NCBI RefSeq assembly: GCF_024714495.1
Contig: NZ_JAMZMJ010000003.1
Span: forward strand, 186,001 to 250,000
From: Marinoscillum pacificum
Lineage (GTDB): Bacteria; Bacteroidota; Bacteroidia; Cytophagales; Cyclobacteriaceae
Direction: 5' to 3'
Length of the DNA: 64,000 bases
Shown in pieces: positions 1-9,223 of the stretch. A program made the translations under genes and the position numbers. The notes under the pieces were generated by a model that was given only the letters and a program-made list of their open reading frames with translations, made no database searches and was not told the origin of the DNA. The number at the start of each line of letters is the position of its first letter. Position 1 is the first letter of the stretch.

Positions 1-821
1 AACTTGACCAATGCTCGCTCTCGATCTATTTGCTCCATGCCTCCATAGTAGTTAGCATGGCTGATATCATACTGATCCAAATGATTACTTACATAATCGA
101 TGGTGTCTTTGTAGTTGCAAAAAATGATTCCAGGTTTATTGCCTATGTGCTTCAATAAGGATACAAGTGTGTCCAGTTTGTCTTTCTCAGGAGAAATGAC
201 CCTTTTGATAGTTAGCTGATCATTCTTTTCGTGCAGGTAATCAATGTAAGCTGGATTTGGGATCTTCACAAACTTAGGCACATTCACACCTTGAGTTGCC
301 GAAGTAAGAATGGTCTTTTTTACTCTGCCTACAGCCTGAATGATTTCCTTCATTTCATCTTCAAAGCCAACTTCAAGTGATTTGTCAAATTCATCCAGCA
401 CTAGAAAAGATACTTTGCTTGCATCCAGTTGATTTCTACGGATTTTATCAGCAATTCGTCCAGGTGTACCAATTAGAATGGCTGGAGTATGTTGTAGATC
501 CTCACGGTCTTTGATGGCAGCTCTACCTCCATAGATGGCATTCACTTTGTAGCCCGAGCCCATTTCTCTAGCTACCTGTTCTATCTGTAGTGCCAATTCT
601 CTAGTGGGTACCAATACCAGTGCCTGAACTTCGGTAAACTCTGGACTTAGTAGTTTTATCACAGGTAATAAGAACGCCAACGTTTTACCAGTGCCAGTAG
701 GAGAAAGCAATATGGTGTGATTGTTTTGCTTGATCACACGAGCAGCTTCTTCCTGCATTGGATTCAATGCGGAGATACCTAGTTTTTGGAGAATTTCTTG
801 TTGACTCTTGATTGTAGACAT
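1..821 (-). CDS. DEAD-box ATP-dependent RNA helicase, 3' part beyond the window
   Basis: Translating the minus strand from the ATG at 821 gives 273 residues that continue past the left edge. Superfamily 2 helicase motifs appear in order: motif I SPTGTGKT, motif Ia PTRELA, TPGR, motif II in the variant form VLDEFDK (DEFD rather than DEAD), motif III SAT, and the start of the second RecA domain (GIIFCNYKD). The enzyme should unwind or remodel RNA using ATP in the cytoplasm; which RNA cannot be told because the C-terminal substrate domain lies outside. The gene stands alone, divided by about 60 bp from the channel gene on the same strand. Confidence 0.9.
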   Translation of the reverse strand, partial: MSTIKSQQEILQKLGISALNPMQEEAARVIKQNNHTILLSPTGTGKTLAFLLPVIKLLSPEFTEVQALVLVPTRELALQIEQVAREMGSGYKVNAIYGGRAAIKDREDLQHTPAILIGTPGRIADKIRRNQLDASKVSFLVLDEFDKSLEVGFEDEMKEIIQAVGRVKKTILTSATQGVNVPKFVKIPNPAYIDYLHEKNDQLTIKRVISPEKDKLDTLVSLLKHIGNKPGIIFCNYKDTIDYVSNHLDQYDISHANYYGGMEQIDRERALVK

Positions 822-879
822 TGCTGAATTTATAAGAGCGCAAAGGTCAGCAATTTGAATGGAAATACTAGCTTGAAAT

Positions 880-1674
880 CTATTTCTGATCTCGTTTCCT
901 AATTTCCTCCATCAGCAAATCGATTTTCTTGTGTAGAGACTCTATTTCATCTTCGATCCCTTCATTGTTGTCCATGACCATTTCATCTACGAAAATGGCA
1001 TTCATGATGGACATTCCGAAGATACCTCCGGTGATCACTACAAAGAAGAAAAAGATTCGTGTAAAAACTGGCTTTAGTGGCGCGTCATGGATATTGGCAA
1101 TAATGGTAGTTGGAATATCATTCCACCCTTCTAGGGTGAAGACCTGGAAGATAGAATAAAGTGAAATCGCGGGATCTCCAAACATCTCAGGAGCCTCTTC
1201 TCTAAATAAATAACTAGCCAATACAGCAAGGAGAACATTGTAGATCACCAACGCAACAAGTACAAAGACTGAGGCTTTGAATGCACGAGCGATTCCAGAT
1301 AACATTCTAGACATATTGGGAATGAAACGCATAAAACGAAGCATTCTCATAACTCTTAATAGTCTGAAAACCAGAAGATAAGAGATGTCTGGAATATCGA
1401 TAACTAAAACAAAAATGGATGGTAGCGAAATTAATACCAGGAAAAAATCAAACTTGTTCCAGTTGTTTTTCCAGTAGTATTTCCATCCACGCATACCAAC
1501 TTTGATGACTATTTCGAATAGGAAATAGATGGTGAAGGCATGATCCAGCAACGACAGAAATTCATTGTTGTGCAGATGCTCGTATCCCATTATAAATAAT
1601 AGGATGGAGTTGAGCATGATTGCAGAAGCAACCACTAACTCATTGGTAAAGAGTTTGACAATCCGTGAGATCAT
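880..1674 (-). CDS. Voltage-gated cation channel, BacNav/BacCav family
   Basis: 264 residues, the usual size of single-domain bacterial voltage-gated channels that work as tetramers in the inner membrane. S1-S4 occupy about residues 12-125. S4 has arginines at every third position (R104, R107, R110, R113, R116), the voltage-sensor signature. The pore segment carries the filter TLEGWND at residues 180-186, between S5 and S6. The acidic C-terminus (from about 235) has the heptad look of the family's tetramer coiled coil. NaChBac and NavAb have TLESW filters; here position 4 is Gly and position 7 is Asp, a combination associated with calcium selectivity (see findings). The family is certain; ion preference is inferred. 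Confidence 0.92.
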   Translation of the reverse strand: MISRIVKLFTNELVVASAIMLNSILLFIMGYEHLHNNEFLSLLDHAFTIYFLFEIVIKVGMRGWKYYWKNNWNKFDFFLVLISLPSIFVLVIDIPDISYLLVFRLLRVMRMLRFMRFIPNMSRMLSGIARAFKASVFVLVALVIYNVLLAVLASYLFREEAPEMFGDPAISLYSIFQVFTLEGWNDIPTTIIANIHDAPLKPVFTRIFFFFVVITGGIFGMSIMNAIFVDEMVMDNNEGIEDEIESLHKKIDLLMEEIRKRDQK

Positions 1675-1786
1675 CGGCGGTAGATTAAATAATAGGTTGA
1701 TGATTTGGCTCCCTGAAATTAAAAATAAAATACTTTAATGGCTAGTCTTTTTTAGTGTAAACGAAATATTCATCATATAAGAGCCG

Positions 1787-1820
1787 AAAAAAAAACCTCC
1801 AGATCTGAGACCTGGAGGTT
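1787..1820 (-). terminator. Intrinsic terminator of the 1.8-9.1 kb operon
   Basis: On the minus strand a 9-bp perfect stem (AACCTCCAG with CTGGAGGTT, arms 1812-1820 and 1794-1802) is followed by a run of nine T residues (1795-1787). It lies 21 bp after the stop codon of the SGNH-like lipoprotein gene and closes the five-gene minus-strand operon. Confidence 0.9.
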
Positions 1821-1841
1821 AGCCTTAGTAGTACTGACTAC

Positions 1842-3083
1842 CTAGTAGTCAGAGTCTTGCTGCACCACTTCCCATGCCAATCGCTGTAGGTGGATTCTTA
1901 GGTCATCGTGCATATAGTCCAAGTCATTGTAGCCTCTGAGGTCATAAATACCTTTGGCTCCAGATTCGACTAAAAGTTCTTGATAGCGCTCGTTGGTGAT
2001 TTCCTCAAGAGGGTATTGACTCTCAGAGAAAGCCGAGGAAACCAGGTATCTGTTTGATCCTATAGAAAGCCCTTCTGGAGATTGATTGAATACTGAAGCA
2101 TATATTACTAATGACAAGAAATAGTGACCTACCGTACTCGCATGGTATTGGTCTTCGTAAAAAATGTAATCTGCCCAAGCCATATTACCGCTCGCTGTAA
2201 TGCCATTGGTTTCCGCCAGGTCTTCGAATCCAGGTACTGTTCCTGCCTCTATTTCTCTAATTAGCCTAGCCACGGCATAACCTGCGGGGATGAAAACGAT
2301 ATTTGGGCGATTAGCATTTTTAACAAAGTTCTCCCATTTCACCCCTTCAAATTCGATACGATCTGCTAATGGAAGATCTGGAAAACCTTGTCCACTTCCT
2401 TGTAGTTGATCTATTTCTTCTACTGTAGGACGAACATAGTTTTGATCGGATGGCCTGGTGGCCCCATCATTTACTTCATTGTATCCCAATGACCATGTTT
2501 GGTAATAATAAGTGATTGCATCCGGGTTGCCACAAGTGATAGCATCTGTGTATCGTTGTAATGCATAAGGTGAAGGAATCCAGTCATTATCAGGGTTCAA
2601 CCAAATAGCTGGCACTTGATAATCAGCAGGAGGGCAGTCTGTTACAGGATCGTTGCTGTCTGCACCATATTCTATGGTATTGTACCACTGGTAATCCCAT
2701 TGCTCTGTCAACACGAGGAAGTCATAGTTGCTACTCGCGCCATCATCGAATAACGCGGCAATCTCAGACACGTCATATTTACTTTCCAGGCTCAGTCCTC
2801 CATGATTGGTAATTTCGGTTATTTCCAGCGTAGTGCCTGTCATAGCTTCATGCGTCATCAGTTTTACATAATCGTCAACAATGAAATTGAAAGCGCTGTG
2901 ACCTACAAACATGGCATTCAAATCTCCAGTAAGAGTTGGAGTGGTAGTATTTCCAGTTGTATCAATGGGGTTTTGATTATCATTTGGATCTACAGGTTGA
3001 GGCTCAGTGATGGTGTCACAACTGCTCAATACTAATGAAAGAATGATGGTGAAATAGGTTGTTGATTTTACTAAGGTTTTCAT
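1842..3083 (-). CDS. SGNH-hydrolase-like lipoprotein
   Basis: 413 residues with a lipoprotein signal peptide (hydrophobic residues 8-20, lipobox LSSC with Cys22), followed by a low-complexity linker rich in Asp, Pro and Thr, so probably surface or periplasmic. The mature part starts FVGHSAFNF, resembling block I of SGNH/GDSL hydrolases with Ser63 as candidate nucleophile, and near residue 317 has DQYHAS, which fits the block V Asp-x-x-His pair. These enzymes deacylate esters, for example acetylated glycans. It is the last gene of the sigma/FecR/TonB-receptor operon, 10 bp after the T9SS protein gene, which supports a role in glycan trimming. The family call rests on short motifs only. Confidence 0.6.
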   Translation of the reverse strand: MKTLVKSTTYFTIILSLVLSSCDTITEPQPVDPNDNQNPIDTTGNTTTPTLTGDLNAMFVGHSAFNFIVDDYVKLMTHEAMTGTTLEITEITNHGGLSLESKYDVSEIAALFDDGASSNYDFLVLTEQWDYQWYNTIEYGADSNDPVTDCPPADYQVPAIWLNPDNDWIPSPYALQRYTDAITCGNPDAITYYYQTWSLGYNEVNDGATRPSDQNYVRPTVEEIDQLQGSGQGFPDLPLADRIEFEGVKWENFVKNANRPNIVFIPAGYAVARLIREIEAGTVPGFEDLAETNGITASGNMAWADYIFYEDQYHASTVGHYFLSLVIYASVFNQSPEGLSIGSNRYLVSSAFSESQYPLEEITNERYQELLVESGAKGIYDLRGYNDLDYMHDDLRIHLQRLAWEVVQQDSDY

Positions 3084-3093
3084 GTCTAGTTAA

Positions 3094-4899
3094 TTATTGG
3101 ATGATAAATTTTTTAGTTACTTGTTCCCCGTTTTGATTGATTTTTAGGAGGTAAAGTCCTGGTTCGTAATTAGATACATCGACGATTTTGGTTCTGTACT
3201 TTAGGTTTTCTGATAGCATCAGAGCTCCATTCATGCTGTATAGTCGGATGGACGTAGAGCCGTTTAATTCACTTAGGTTAATGTTGAGATAGTCAGATGT
3301 TGGATTTGGGAATAAGGTGATTTCGGGTTCACTCATGGAGTTACCGAGTATAGTAGCAGGTGGTGTTGTTCCATTTGCCCAGTCCAAAGCTGCCTGAAAC
3401 TTATAGCATTCAGAATCTGGTTGATCAAAATACTCTTTCATCCCAAAAGCTTCACCACTTTCGTAGTTGCTGTAGCTGGTGTAATGAACGAACGTACTCC
3501 CTCCAAAATCTTCCCATTGCTGGAAGTAATCCATATAGACATCATAGATTTCTTCATCTTTGTTGATGGCTGATACTAGATCTGGATCTACACCAACCCA
3601 CTCTGTAAAGTGTTGACCCCCTTCATAGGCTACTATCGGTTTGTTGTTAGCAATTGCTACTGCTTGATTCTTATAAAGCTCTGTCCCAGCGTCACTTGTC
3701 GGATCAAACAGGTTTTCCATGCATTGATTGACAGCATCCATTATTGCATCCATGCCCTGATCTTGAACAGGTGTCAATGGATCGCCATCGTAATGATTCG
3801 AGAAATAGGGTCCTATGGCAATCACATCGATGATATCCATCCTACTTAATCGATTGAGCTCGGTTGCTGCGGTTTCTAATTGCCAGGCATTATCTGTTTG
3901 ACCGCTCAATACCACTATCAAACGATCGCGCTCATTTTCAAATACACTGATGAAATTGTCTGCCGTAGTTACAACTTCCCTTGCATATTGAGTAGGAGGG
4001 TCAAGCTCTGTGCCTTCTATCGTTTCGTATAAGTAGACACAGCCTTCGTAGCCCCATTCCCCACAGTTCCATTGTTCATTGCCCCATTCCATCCAGTAGC
4101 TGTGGTTAGAATTCAAAGAGCTACGGATCAATTCTGCCATTTGTAATTCAAAATCGTTTGATGCGCGAGGAGGAACACTCACCCAAAGATCTGCATCTGC
4201 TTCATTGGCTAGGGCAATCATCGCTTCATATGGAAGTCCGGGATCTGCTGCGTCTCCTGCGGTCCAGGTAAGCTTGTCCAGATTTACTCTCTCAGACCAT
4301 TCAGACATTGGAGAATACATACCAGCGCCCCAGGCGAAACGTACCAATTCGAAATTGGCAAAGTAGTCTACATAATGATCCGTCCAATAGCCTGAATTTT
4401 CGTCATAACCAGGTAAGTACAGTCTAAGATTTCGTACATGGTCTGTACTACTTGTTCTGGTCAATGTTAAGATGATACCTGCTTCACAGCTACTGGAGAT
4501 TGTAATGGTCTGAGTTTTCTCACTAGATTCTTCAAACTCATAGAATCCATCACAAGTTTGCACTGTCATGGCGCCTTCGCCTTCCCACATGAGGGTGTAA
4601 TCTCCTGTAGGATAGGCGGTGGTTTCAAGGAAGATGTACAAGGCTGCTCCATTTTCGTTGGTGATGGAAGTCGGATAACCGTTTTCATCAACTTGAGTCA
4701 TTCGCTCTCCATCTTCTCGGAAGCCACTGCTGTGTTTAATCGCATTGGTAAATGGTGCGGCTGTGGTGAAATAGGTGAAGTCTCCCCAAAAGACATTTAA
4801 CCCGTCGTGAGGTAAATTAGTAGTGTTTCCCTGTGCCCCAACTTTCAAAATTGAAGCGATGAAAATCAAACTAAGTAAGTAGCAATAGATCTGTTTCAT
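3094..4899 (-). CDS. T9SS-secreted glycoside-hydrolase-like protein
   Basis: The ATG at 4899 puts a clear signal peptide first (MKQIYCYLLSLIFIASI, cut after VGAQ); an upstream ATG at 4947 would add 16 unlikely residues. The 601-residue protein has a beta-rich N-terminal part, then a probable TIM barrel with MEWGNEQWN, which looks like the Asn-Glu acid/base motif of clan GH-A, and PIVAYEGGQ, a candidate nucleophile strand. The last 80 residues are a type A T9SS sorting domain (FPNPTSDYLNI near its start, PGLYLLKI, ending KKFIIQ). The product is therefore expected outside the cell or attached to its surface. No specific GH family was recognised. The gene follows the TonB receptor in the operon, which suggests it prepares that receptor's substrate. 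Confidence 0.75.
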   Translation of the reverse strand: MKQIYCYLLSLIFIASILKVGAQGNTTNLPHDGLNVFWGDFTYFTTAAPFTNAIKHSSGFREDGERMTQVDENGYPTSITNENGAALYIFLETTAYPTGDYTLMWEGEGAMTVQTCDGFYEFEESSEKTQTITISSSCEAGIILTLTRTSSTDHVRNLRLYLPGYDENSGYWTDHYVDYFANFELVRFAWGAGMYSPMSEWSERVNLDKLTWTAGDAADPGLPYEAMIALANEADADLWVSVPPRASNDFELQMAELIRSSLNSNHSYWMEWGNEQWNCGEWGYEGCVYLYETIEGTELDPPTQYAREVVTTADNFISVFENERDRLIVVLSGQTDNAWQLETAATELNRLSRMDIIDVIAIGPYFSNHYDGDPLTPVQDQGMDAIMDAVNQCMENLFDPTSDAGTELYKNQAVAIANNKPIVAYEGGQHFTEWVGVDPDLVSAINKDEEIYDVYMDYFQQWEDFGGSTFVHYTSYSNYESGEAFGMKEYFDQPDSECYKFQAALDWANGTTPPATILGNSMSEPEITLFPNPTSDYLNINLSELNGSTSIRLYSMNGALMLSENLKYRTKIVDVSNYEPGLYLLKINQNGEQVTKKFIIQ

Positions 4900-4970
4900 G
4901 TTTGTAATGATTGGATTTGCTACTACATACTGTAGCTTCCAAATCACCCTACCATGAAAGTGGAAAAAAT

Positions 4971-7553
4971 CTAAATTTTTATTCGAAGGCTCAAGTTTGG
5001 CGTAATGCTATAGAGTAAATAGTCGTTTTCTATTATTTCAGGAGTGTTTTCATCATCTGAGATGATGTACCTTCTATCGAAAGTGTTTTTATAATTAGTT
5101 AGGTTCAATAAGGAGAAACCTATATCGGTACGAAACTTATTGGAGCGGTGAACAAAGTGATACCAGCAGCTAAAGTCTAGCCTATTGTAAGTGGGTAGAC
5201 GACTTGAATTGACCTGATCGTAAACGAGTTCCAAATAGGTAGTGCCTTCATCTGATTGATGTTTTTCTGTTGCAAGGGCTTTGGTGTAAGGACGACCTGA
5301 TCGAATAGTGTAACCCAATGATAGTTCCCAGCTGTTTTTCTCATAAGTAGTAACCAGCTGTAACCAATGCGGAATATTGTATTGAGAATTGATCTCTTTC
5401 AGGTCTGCTTCCCTAATCTCAGAAGAGGAATACTGATAAGTATAGCTTATCCAGGTGTTCCAATTTTTCCATTGTCTTTTGACCAATAAGTCCAAGCCGT
5501 AGATTTGTTCTTCGCCATCGAAGTAGGGGTCTAATAATAAACTGATTTTTCTGGCATCCAGTCCAGTGACTCGTTTGGAATACATTTCCATATCGATCAA
5601 CCAAATCCGGTTACTGAAAACACCACCCAGATTTATTTGGTTGTTTTGGATCATACTAAACCGTTCTTCAGTGTCTCCAAGCATCCAGAATTGTTCTGGG
5701 GTATTGGATAAGGTAAAGTCAATCTCATCTGCTCCAGTCAGGAATTGATGATAGATTCCTGCTGAGGTCTTTAATAACAGATTATTTGTTAGTTGGTAAC
5801 TAAGTTTTGCTTGAGGTGCAAAATAAAAATTCTGGTCATTGGATAAAGTTGATACTCGTTGACCGAAAGATGTTTTCCATTTTTCCCCGAATACTCCAGA
5901 CCATTCACTAAAGAATGATGTGACAGCTGCATTAGCTACTTGCTCATTTTCATACACTTCTGTCTCATTTTCTATCATGTCTTCACTATATGTCTTCAAT
6001 CGTGTTGTATACCAATTTTGTTGCAAGCCAATGTCAAAATGATGTTTTTCGTTGATGTGAAAAGTTTGCGTTAGTCTGAGTTCGTTGTTGGTTAAATCGT
6101 TTCGTCGGGTTTCTAAATATTGGTAGTTATTGAAGGACTCTGAGATGATGTTCGTGTATTCTTGTTCGTAATTGGTTCTGGTAAATTCCAGTGTTGAGGA
6201 GGAGTGGCTCGTCCATAAATGTTTCCATGAACCACCAAAACCCTTGTTCCTGGTATTATTTAGTTGATTTGTTTCTCCGATTTCTTCTTCGTCTTTACTG
6301 TTAAAATCGAGTCGGCCATTGGAGAATAAATAGCTCAGTTGGAAGTGATCCTTCGGAGTGAAGTCGACATCCCAGGCGGCATTGTAATCAGCGAAGCTGA
6401 TGTGGCTATTGTAATCAAATCCGTCATTCAGCTGGGTTTGATAGAGCGCTGTGGTACTTCCATCAAAGATTTTACTGGTCATGGCGTCAAAGGTAGGAGT
6501 GACCAACAAGTCGTTGTAGGACCTGCGGGCAGCAATCATTACTTGTCCTAGAGACTTTGGCAATTGACTCCCCACAAAGACATCTGCATGCGTCATATTG
6601 AAATTGGCTTCGGCCATCAATTGATTGTCCGGCTTTCTGGATTTAGCCAGAAACAGTCCAGAAGCAGCTCCTCCATATTGAACAGGTACATAGCTTTTGT
6701 AGATATCCAAAGAACTGACTGAGGCAGGAATGAAGGTGGAAATGTTGCCGAAATAGTGAGCGGGGTTATAAATGGGAATGTTGTTCCAATAATAGAATGT
6801 TTGGTCTCGGGAAGCTCCGCGAACATGAATTCCCGATGCTGACTCATCGTTGGATTGGATACCGGGTAATAATTGTGCAGAAAGCAATACATCTTGTTCC
6901 GCTAATCCTGGAAGAACCTGCAATTCTTGTGGATTAATGGAAATCTTGCTGGCATCTGCGTTAGTAGCTATTCCCTTATTTAGATATTCGATCACTATCT
7001 CGGAAAGTTCTCTTACTGACAGTTTTAGGAAAACTTTGATGGTGTCTTGATATCCCACCGTGGATAAATCAACCACCTGTGATTGATAACCAACAAAAGA
7101 CACTATTAAACTGGATCGATATGGATCTGATAAGGTCAATCGTGTCAAACCATCTTGATTGGTAATAGTTCCTGTGCTGGTATTCTGAATTTCTATCGTT
7201 GAAAATGGTAATGGGGTATTATTAGCATCATAGGTTTGGATGTAAAACTGATTGATTTTTTTGATGAGGTAGAAATTGTCTTTGACTTGTTCAGCTGATA
7301 GAAAGAAAGGTTGAAGAATTTCTTTTAGCACAACATCCATGGAAGACTCATGAATAGCTAGCTGAAGGCTCCTGGTTGGTAAATCTTGTGAATTGTAAGA
7401 GAAATGTGTCCCTGTTTGTTGTTCAATTAGTGTAATGACTTCTTTTAATCCAATGCTGTCAGAAGTAATGCTGATCGGATTTGACTGAGCAAAGGAAGTC
7501 CAGCAAAGAACAATGAGTAGATTAAAACAAACAAGTTTATGCACTGACAACAA
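4971..7553 (-). CDS. TonB-dependent receptor with STN signalling domain
   Basis: 860 residues. Order: signal peptide; STN (secretin/TonB short N-terminal) domain at about 27-90; carboxypeptidase-regulatory-like domain at about 92-175; plug at about 190-300 with the HVRGASRDQTFYYWNNIPIY pattern; outer-membrane barrel ending in aromatic/basic residues. The STN domain signals substrate occupancy to the FecR encoded 53 bp upstream. There is no SusD partner, so this is a stand-alone transducer rather than a SusCD pair. No ATG is available at the start: TTG at 7553 or GTG at 7544 must serve, the latter giving a cleaner signal peptide. The substrate is unknown; linked hydrolases point to a glycan. 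Confidence 0.92.
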   Translation of the reverse strand: MLSVHKLVCFNLLIVLCWTSFAQSNPISITSDSIGLKEVITLIEQQTGTHFSYNSQDLPTRSLQLAIHESSMDVVLKEILQPFFLSAEQVKDNFYLIKKINQFYIQTYDANNTPLPFSTIEIQNTSTGTITNQDGLTRLTLSDPYRSSLIVSFVGYQSQVVDLSTVGYQDTIKVFLKLSVRELSEIVIEYLNKGIATNADASKISINPQELQVLPGLAEQDVLLSAQLLPGIQSNDESASGIHVRGASRDQTFYYWNNIPIYNPAHYFGNISTFIPASVSSLDIYKSYVPVQYGGAASGLFLAKSRKPDNQLMAEANFNMTHADVFVGSQLPKSLGQVMIAARRSYNDLLVTPTFDAMTSKIFDGSTTALYQTQLNDGFDYNSHISFADYNAAWDVDFTPKDHFQLSYLFSNGRLDFNSKDEEEIGETNQLNNTRNKGFGGSWKHLWTSHSSSTLEFTRTNYEQEYTNIISESFNNYQYLETRRNDLTNNELRLTQTFHINEKHHFDIGLQQNWYTTRLKTYSEDMIENETEVYENEQVANAAVTSFFSEWSGVFGEKWKTSFGQRVSTLSNDQNFYFAPQAKLSYQLTNNLLLKTSAGIYHQFLTGADEIDFTLSNTPEQFWMLGDTEERFSMIQNNQINLGGVFSNRIWLIDMEMYSKRVTGLDARKISLLLDPYFDGEEQIYGLDLLVKRQWKNWNTWISYTYQYSSSEIREADLKEINSQYNIPHWLQLVTTYEKNSWELSLGYTIRSGRPYTKALATEKHQSDEGTTYLELVYDQVNSSRLPTYNRLDFSCWYHFVHRSNKFRTDIGFSLLNLTNYKNTFDRRYIISDDENTPEIIENDYLLYSITPNLSLRIKI

Positions 7554-7605
7554 TTCGTATTCGATCAGTGATCAAAATTAAGAATTAGTGCGTTTGGTTC
7601 AAGTT

Positions 7606-8514
7606 TTAATCGTCCAATGTTAGCACCTGTAGGTTCGAATCATAGCTATACTCGATATCTAATGGTTCTAATACTAATTTGATAGCTACTTCTACATCAT
7701 CATGAGGGAACGACCCAGTGTATTTCAAATCAGGTACTTCCTTTGCCACCACCTTAATTTTGTAAACACATTGAAGTTCATCTAAGGCTTCCTTCAAGGT
7801 GACGTCTTTCAAGGTTGAAATTCCATTTTGCCAGCTAGGTACTGATAGCGTATGAGTGCCTTTGTCGATAACAGCATCTTCTTCAATAGACAAGAATTCA
7901 CTTGCTCTGATGTTTTGATCCACGGTATTGGTTTTTACATTAACCAATCCAGTGTAACAGGTAACATCAAGTCGAGAAGATCTTGATTTTACATTGAAAC
8001 TGGTTCCCAAAACGGCAATTACTCCATTCTCTGCGTTTACTTCAAATCGACTACCCTTTTTTACTTCAAAGAAAGCTTCTCCATCTAGTTCCAATTCGCG
8101 ATGATTCTGCCAATCACTTTCATCATATGCCAGGTAAGAAGTTGAGTGAAGAGTTACTTTTGAGCTGTCAGGTAGCCAAACAATTTTTTGCTCACCGATG
8201 CCCGTAGAAACAGAAGTGCCTGACAGTAAGAAGTAGAAAGTAATGATTAAAGCCACGACGGCAGCTACTGCCACCGTCCATACAGGCTGTAGACTTCTTG
8301 CTTTACCTTGTTTCGATTGATTAAGAGAGTATTTTACTTTTTCGAAATGAGCTTTAGCATCATAGGGAGGAAGTTTTAGCCCTTTGGATGCGATCAATAA
8401 ATCCAAGAACTCCCTACCTTCTGGAGATGCTTCAAATTCAGCTCTCTCTTCGTTGGTGAGTTCATTGTTGGCCCATCGGCCTAAAAAAGTATCGTCTTCT
8501 TCCCAGATGCTCAT
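7606..8514 (-). CDS. FecR-family anti-sigma factor
   Basis: 302 residues. A short cytoplasmic N-terminal part (about 1-85) would hold the ECF sigma factor; one membrane helix follows at about 92-112; the periplasmic FecR domain contains VWLPDSSKVTLHSTS and ELDGEAFFEV and the strand IAVLGTSFNV; a C-terminal DUF4974-like/STN-like module (about 225-302) should meet the receptor's STN domain. It lies between the sigma factor gene (42 bp upstream) and the TonB receptor gene (53 bp downstream), the classic order of trans-envelope signalling operons. Confidence 0.95.
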   Translation of the reverse strand: MSIWEEDDTFLGRWANNELTNEERAEFEASPEGREFLDLLIASKGLKLPPYDAKAHFEKVKYSLNQSKQGKARSLQPVWTVAVAAVVALIITFYFLLSGTSVSTGIGEQKIVWLPDSSKVTLHSTSYLAYDESDWQNHRELELDGEAFFEVKKGSRFEVNAENGVIAVLGTSFNVKSRSSRLDVTCYTGLVNVKTNTVDQNIRASEFLSIEEDAVIDKGTHTLSVPSWQNGISTLKDVTLKEALDELQCVYKIKVVAKEVPDLKYTGSFPHDDVEVAIKLVLEPLDIEYSYDSNLQVLTLDD

Positions 8515-8556
8515 TTCAACAATACATACGGTTAGTAAGGAAATACCCTACTTCTT

Positions 8557-9069
8557 TTAAATGTTTTTACAGATTACTCTTAATTTAATCAATGCCTGAC
8601 TCATACGCTTCTCCACAGCCTTTACGCTGATCTCCAGCTGCTCTGCGATTTCTTTGTAAGTCCGTCCATCAACACGGTTGAGAAGGAATACTTCTCGCTG
8701 ACCATCCGGCAATTGGTCTATCGCCTTGCTCAATTGCTGACTTAGTTCCTGATGTCGCAGCTCAAAATCGGGATCCTCTATGTTGTTGAAGTCCGTTTGT
8801 AACTCCAGATGCTTCTGTCTTACTTTATCCTTGTCCAGTAGTTTCAGGAATTGATTTTGAGAGACCTTATATAGGTAGGATTTAGCCATTGAGGGCAGCA
8901 CCTTCAGGCAGTTTTTCCAAAGAATCACAAAAGCTTCTTGTATGATATCTTCAGCATGCTCCAGGTCTCTGAACTTGTAATACAGAAAACTTCTCAGCTC
9001 AGGAGCCAGCTTCATGAATAGCTGCTCGAATAAAGATTCTTCACATACGTTATTAGACTCTTTTGGCAT
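8557..9069 (-). CDS. ECF RNA polymerase sigma factor
   Basis: 170 residues. Region 2 is visible at about 15-80 (AEDIIQEAFVILWKN) and region 4 at about 115-165 (EVFLLNRVDGRTYKEIAEQL followed by the helix-turn-helix KAVEKRMSQALIKLR). The size and the linkage to fecR and a TonB receptor place it in the FecI-like ECF group of Bacteroidota. It heads the minus-strand operon and is divergent from the GH43 gene across a 154-bp AT-rich gap, so the two may share control. Confidence 0.95.
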   Translation of the reverse strand: MPKESNNVCEESLFEQLFMKLAPELRSFLYYKFRDLEHAEDIIQEAFVILWKNCLKVLPSMAKSYLYKVSQNQFLKLLDKDKVRQKHLELQTDFNNIEDPDFELRHQELSQQLSKAIDQLPDGQREVFLLNRVDGRTYKEIAEQLEISVKAVEKRMSQALIKLRVICKNI

Positions 9070-9223
9070 TAAGTTGTGAATATATAAATGTCATTGATTA
9101 GATCTTTGTTTTTTGATGGTAAAATGATTTGTGATAAAGTCAACAGGGTTGTTTAAATTAATCGTAAAAATTACGTTAATTAAAATTTTAAATTAATTAG
9201 CCCAATTACTACTATCCCAAAAC

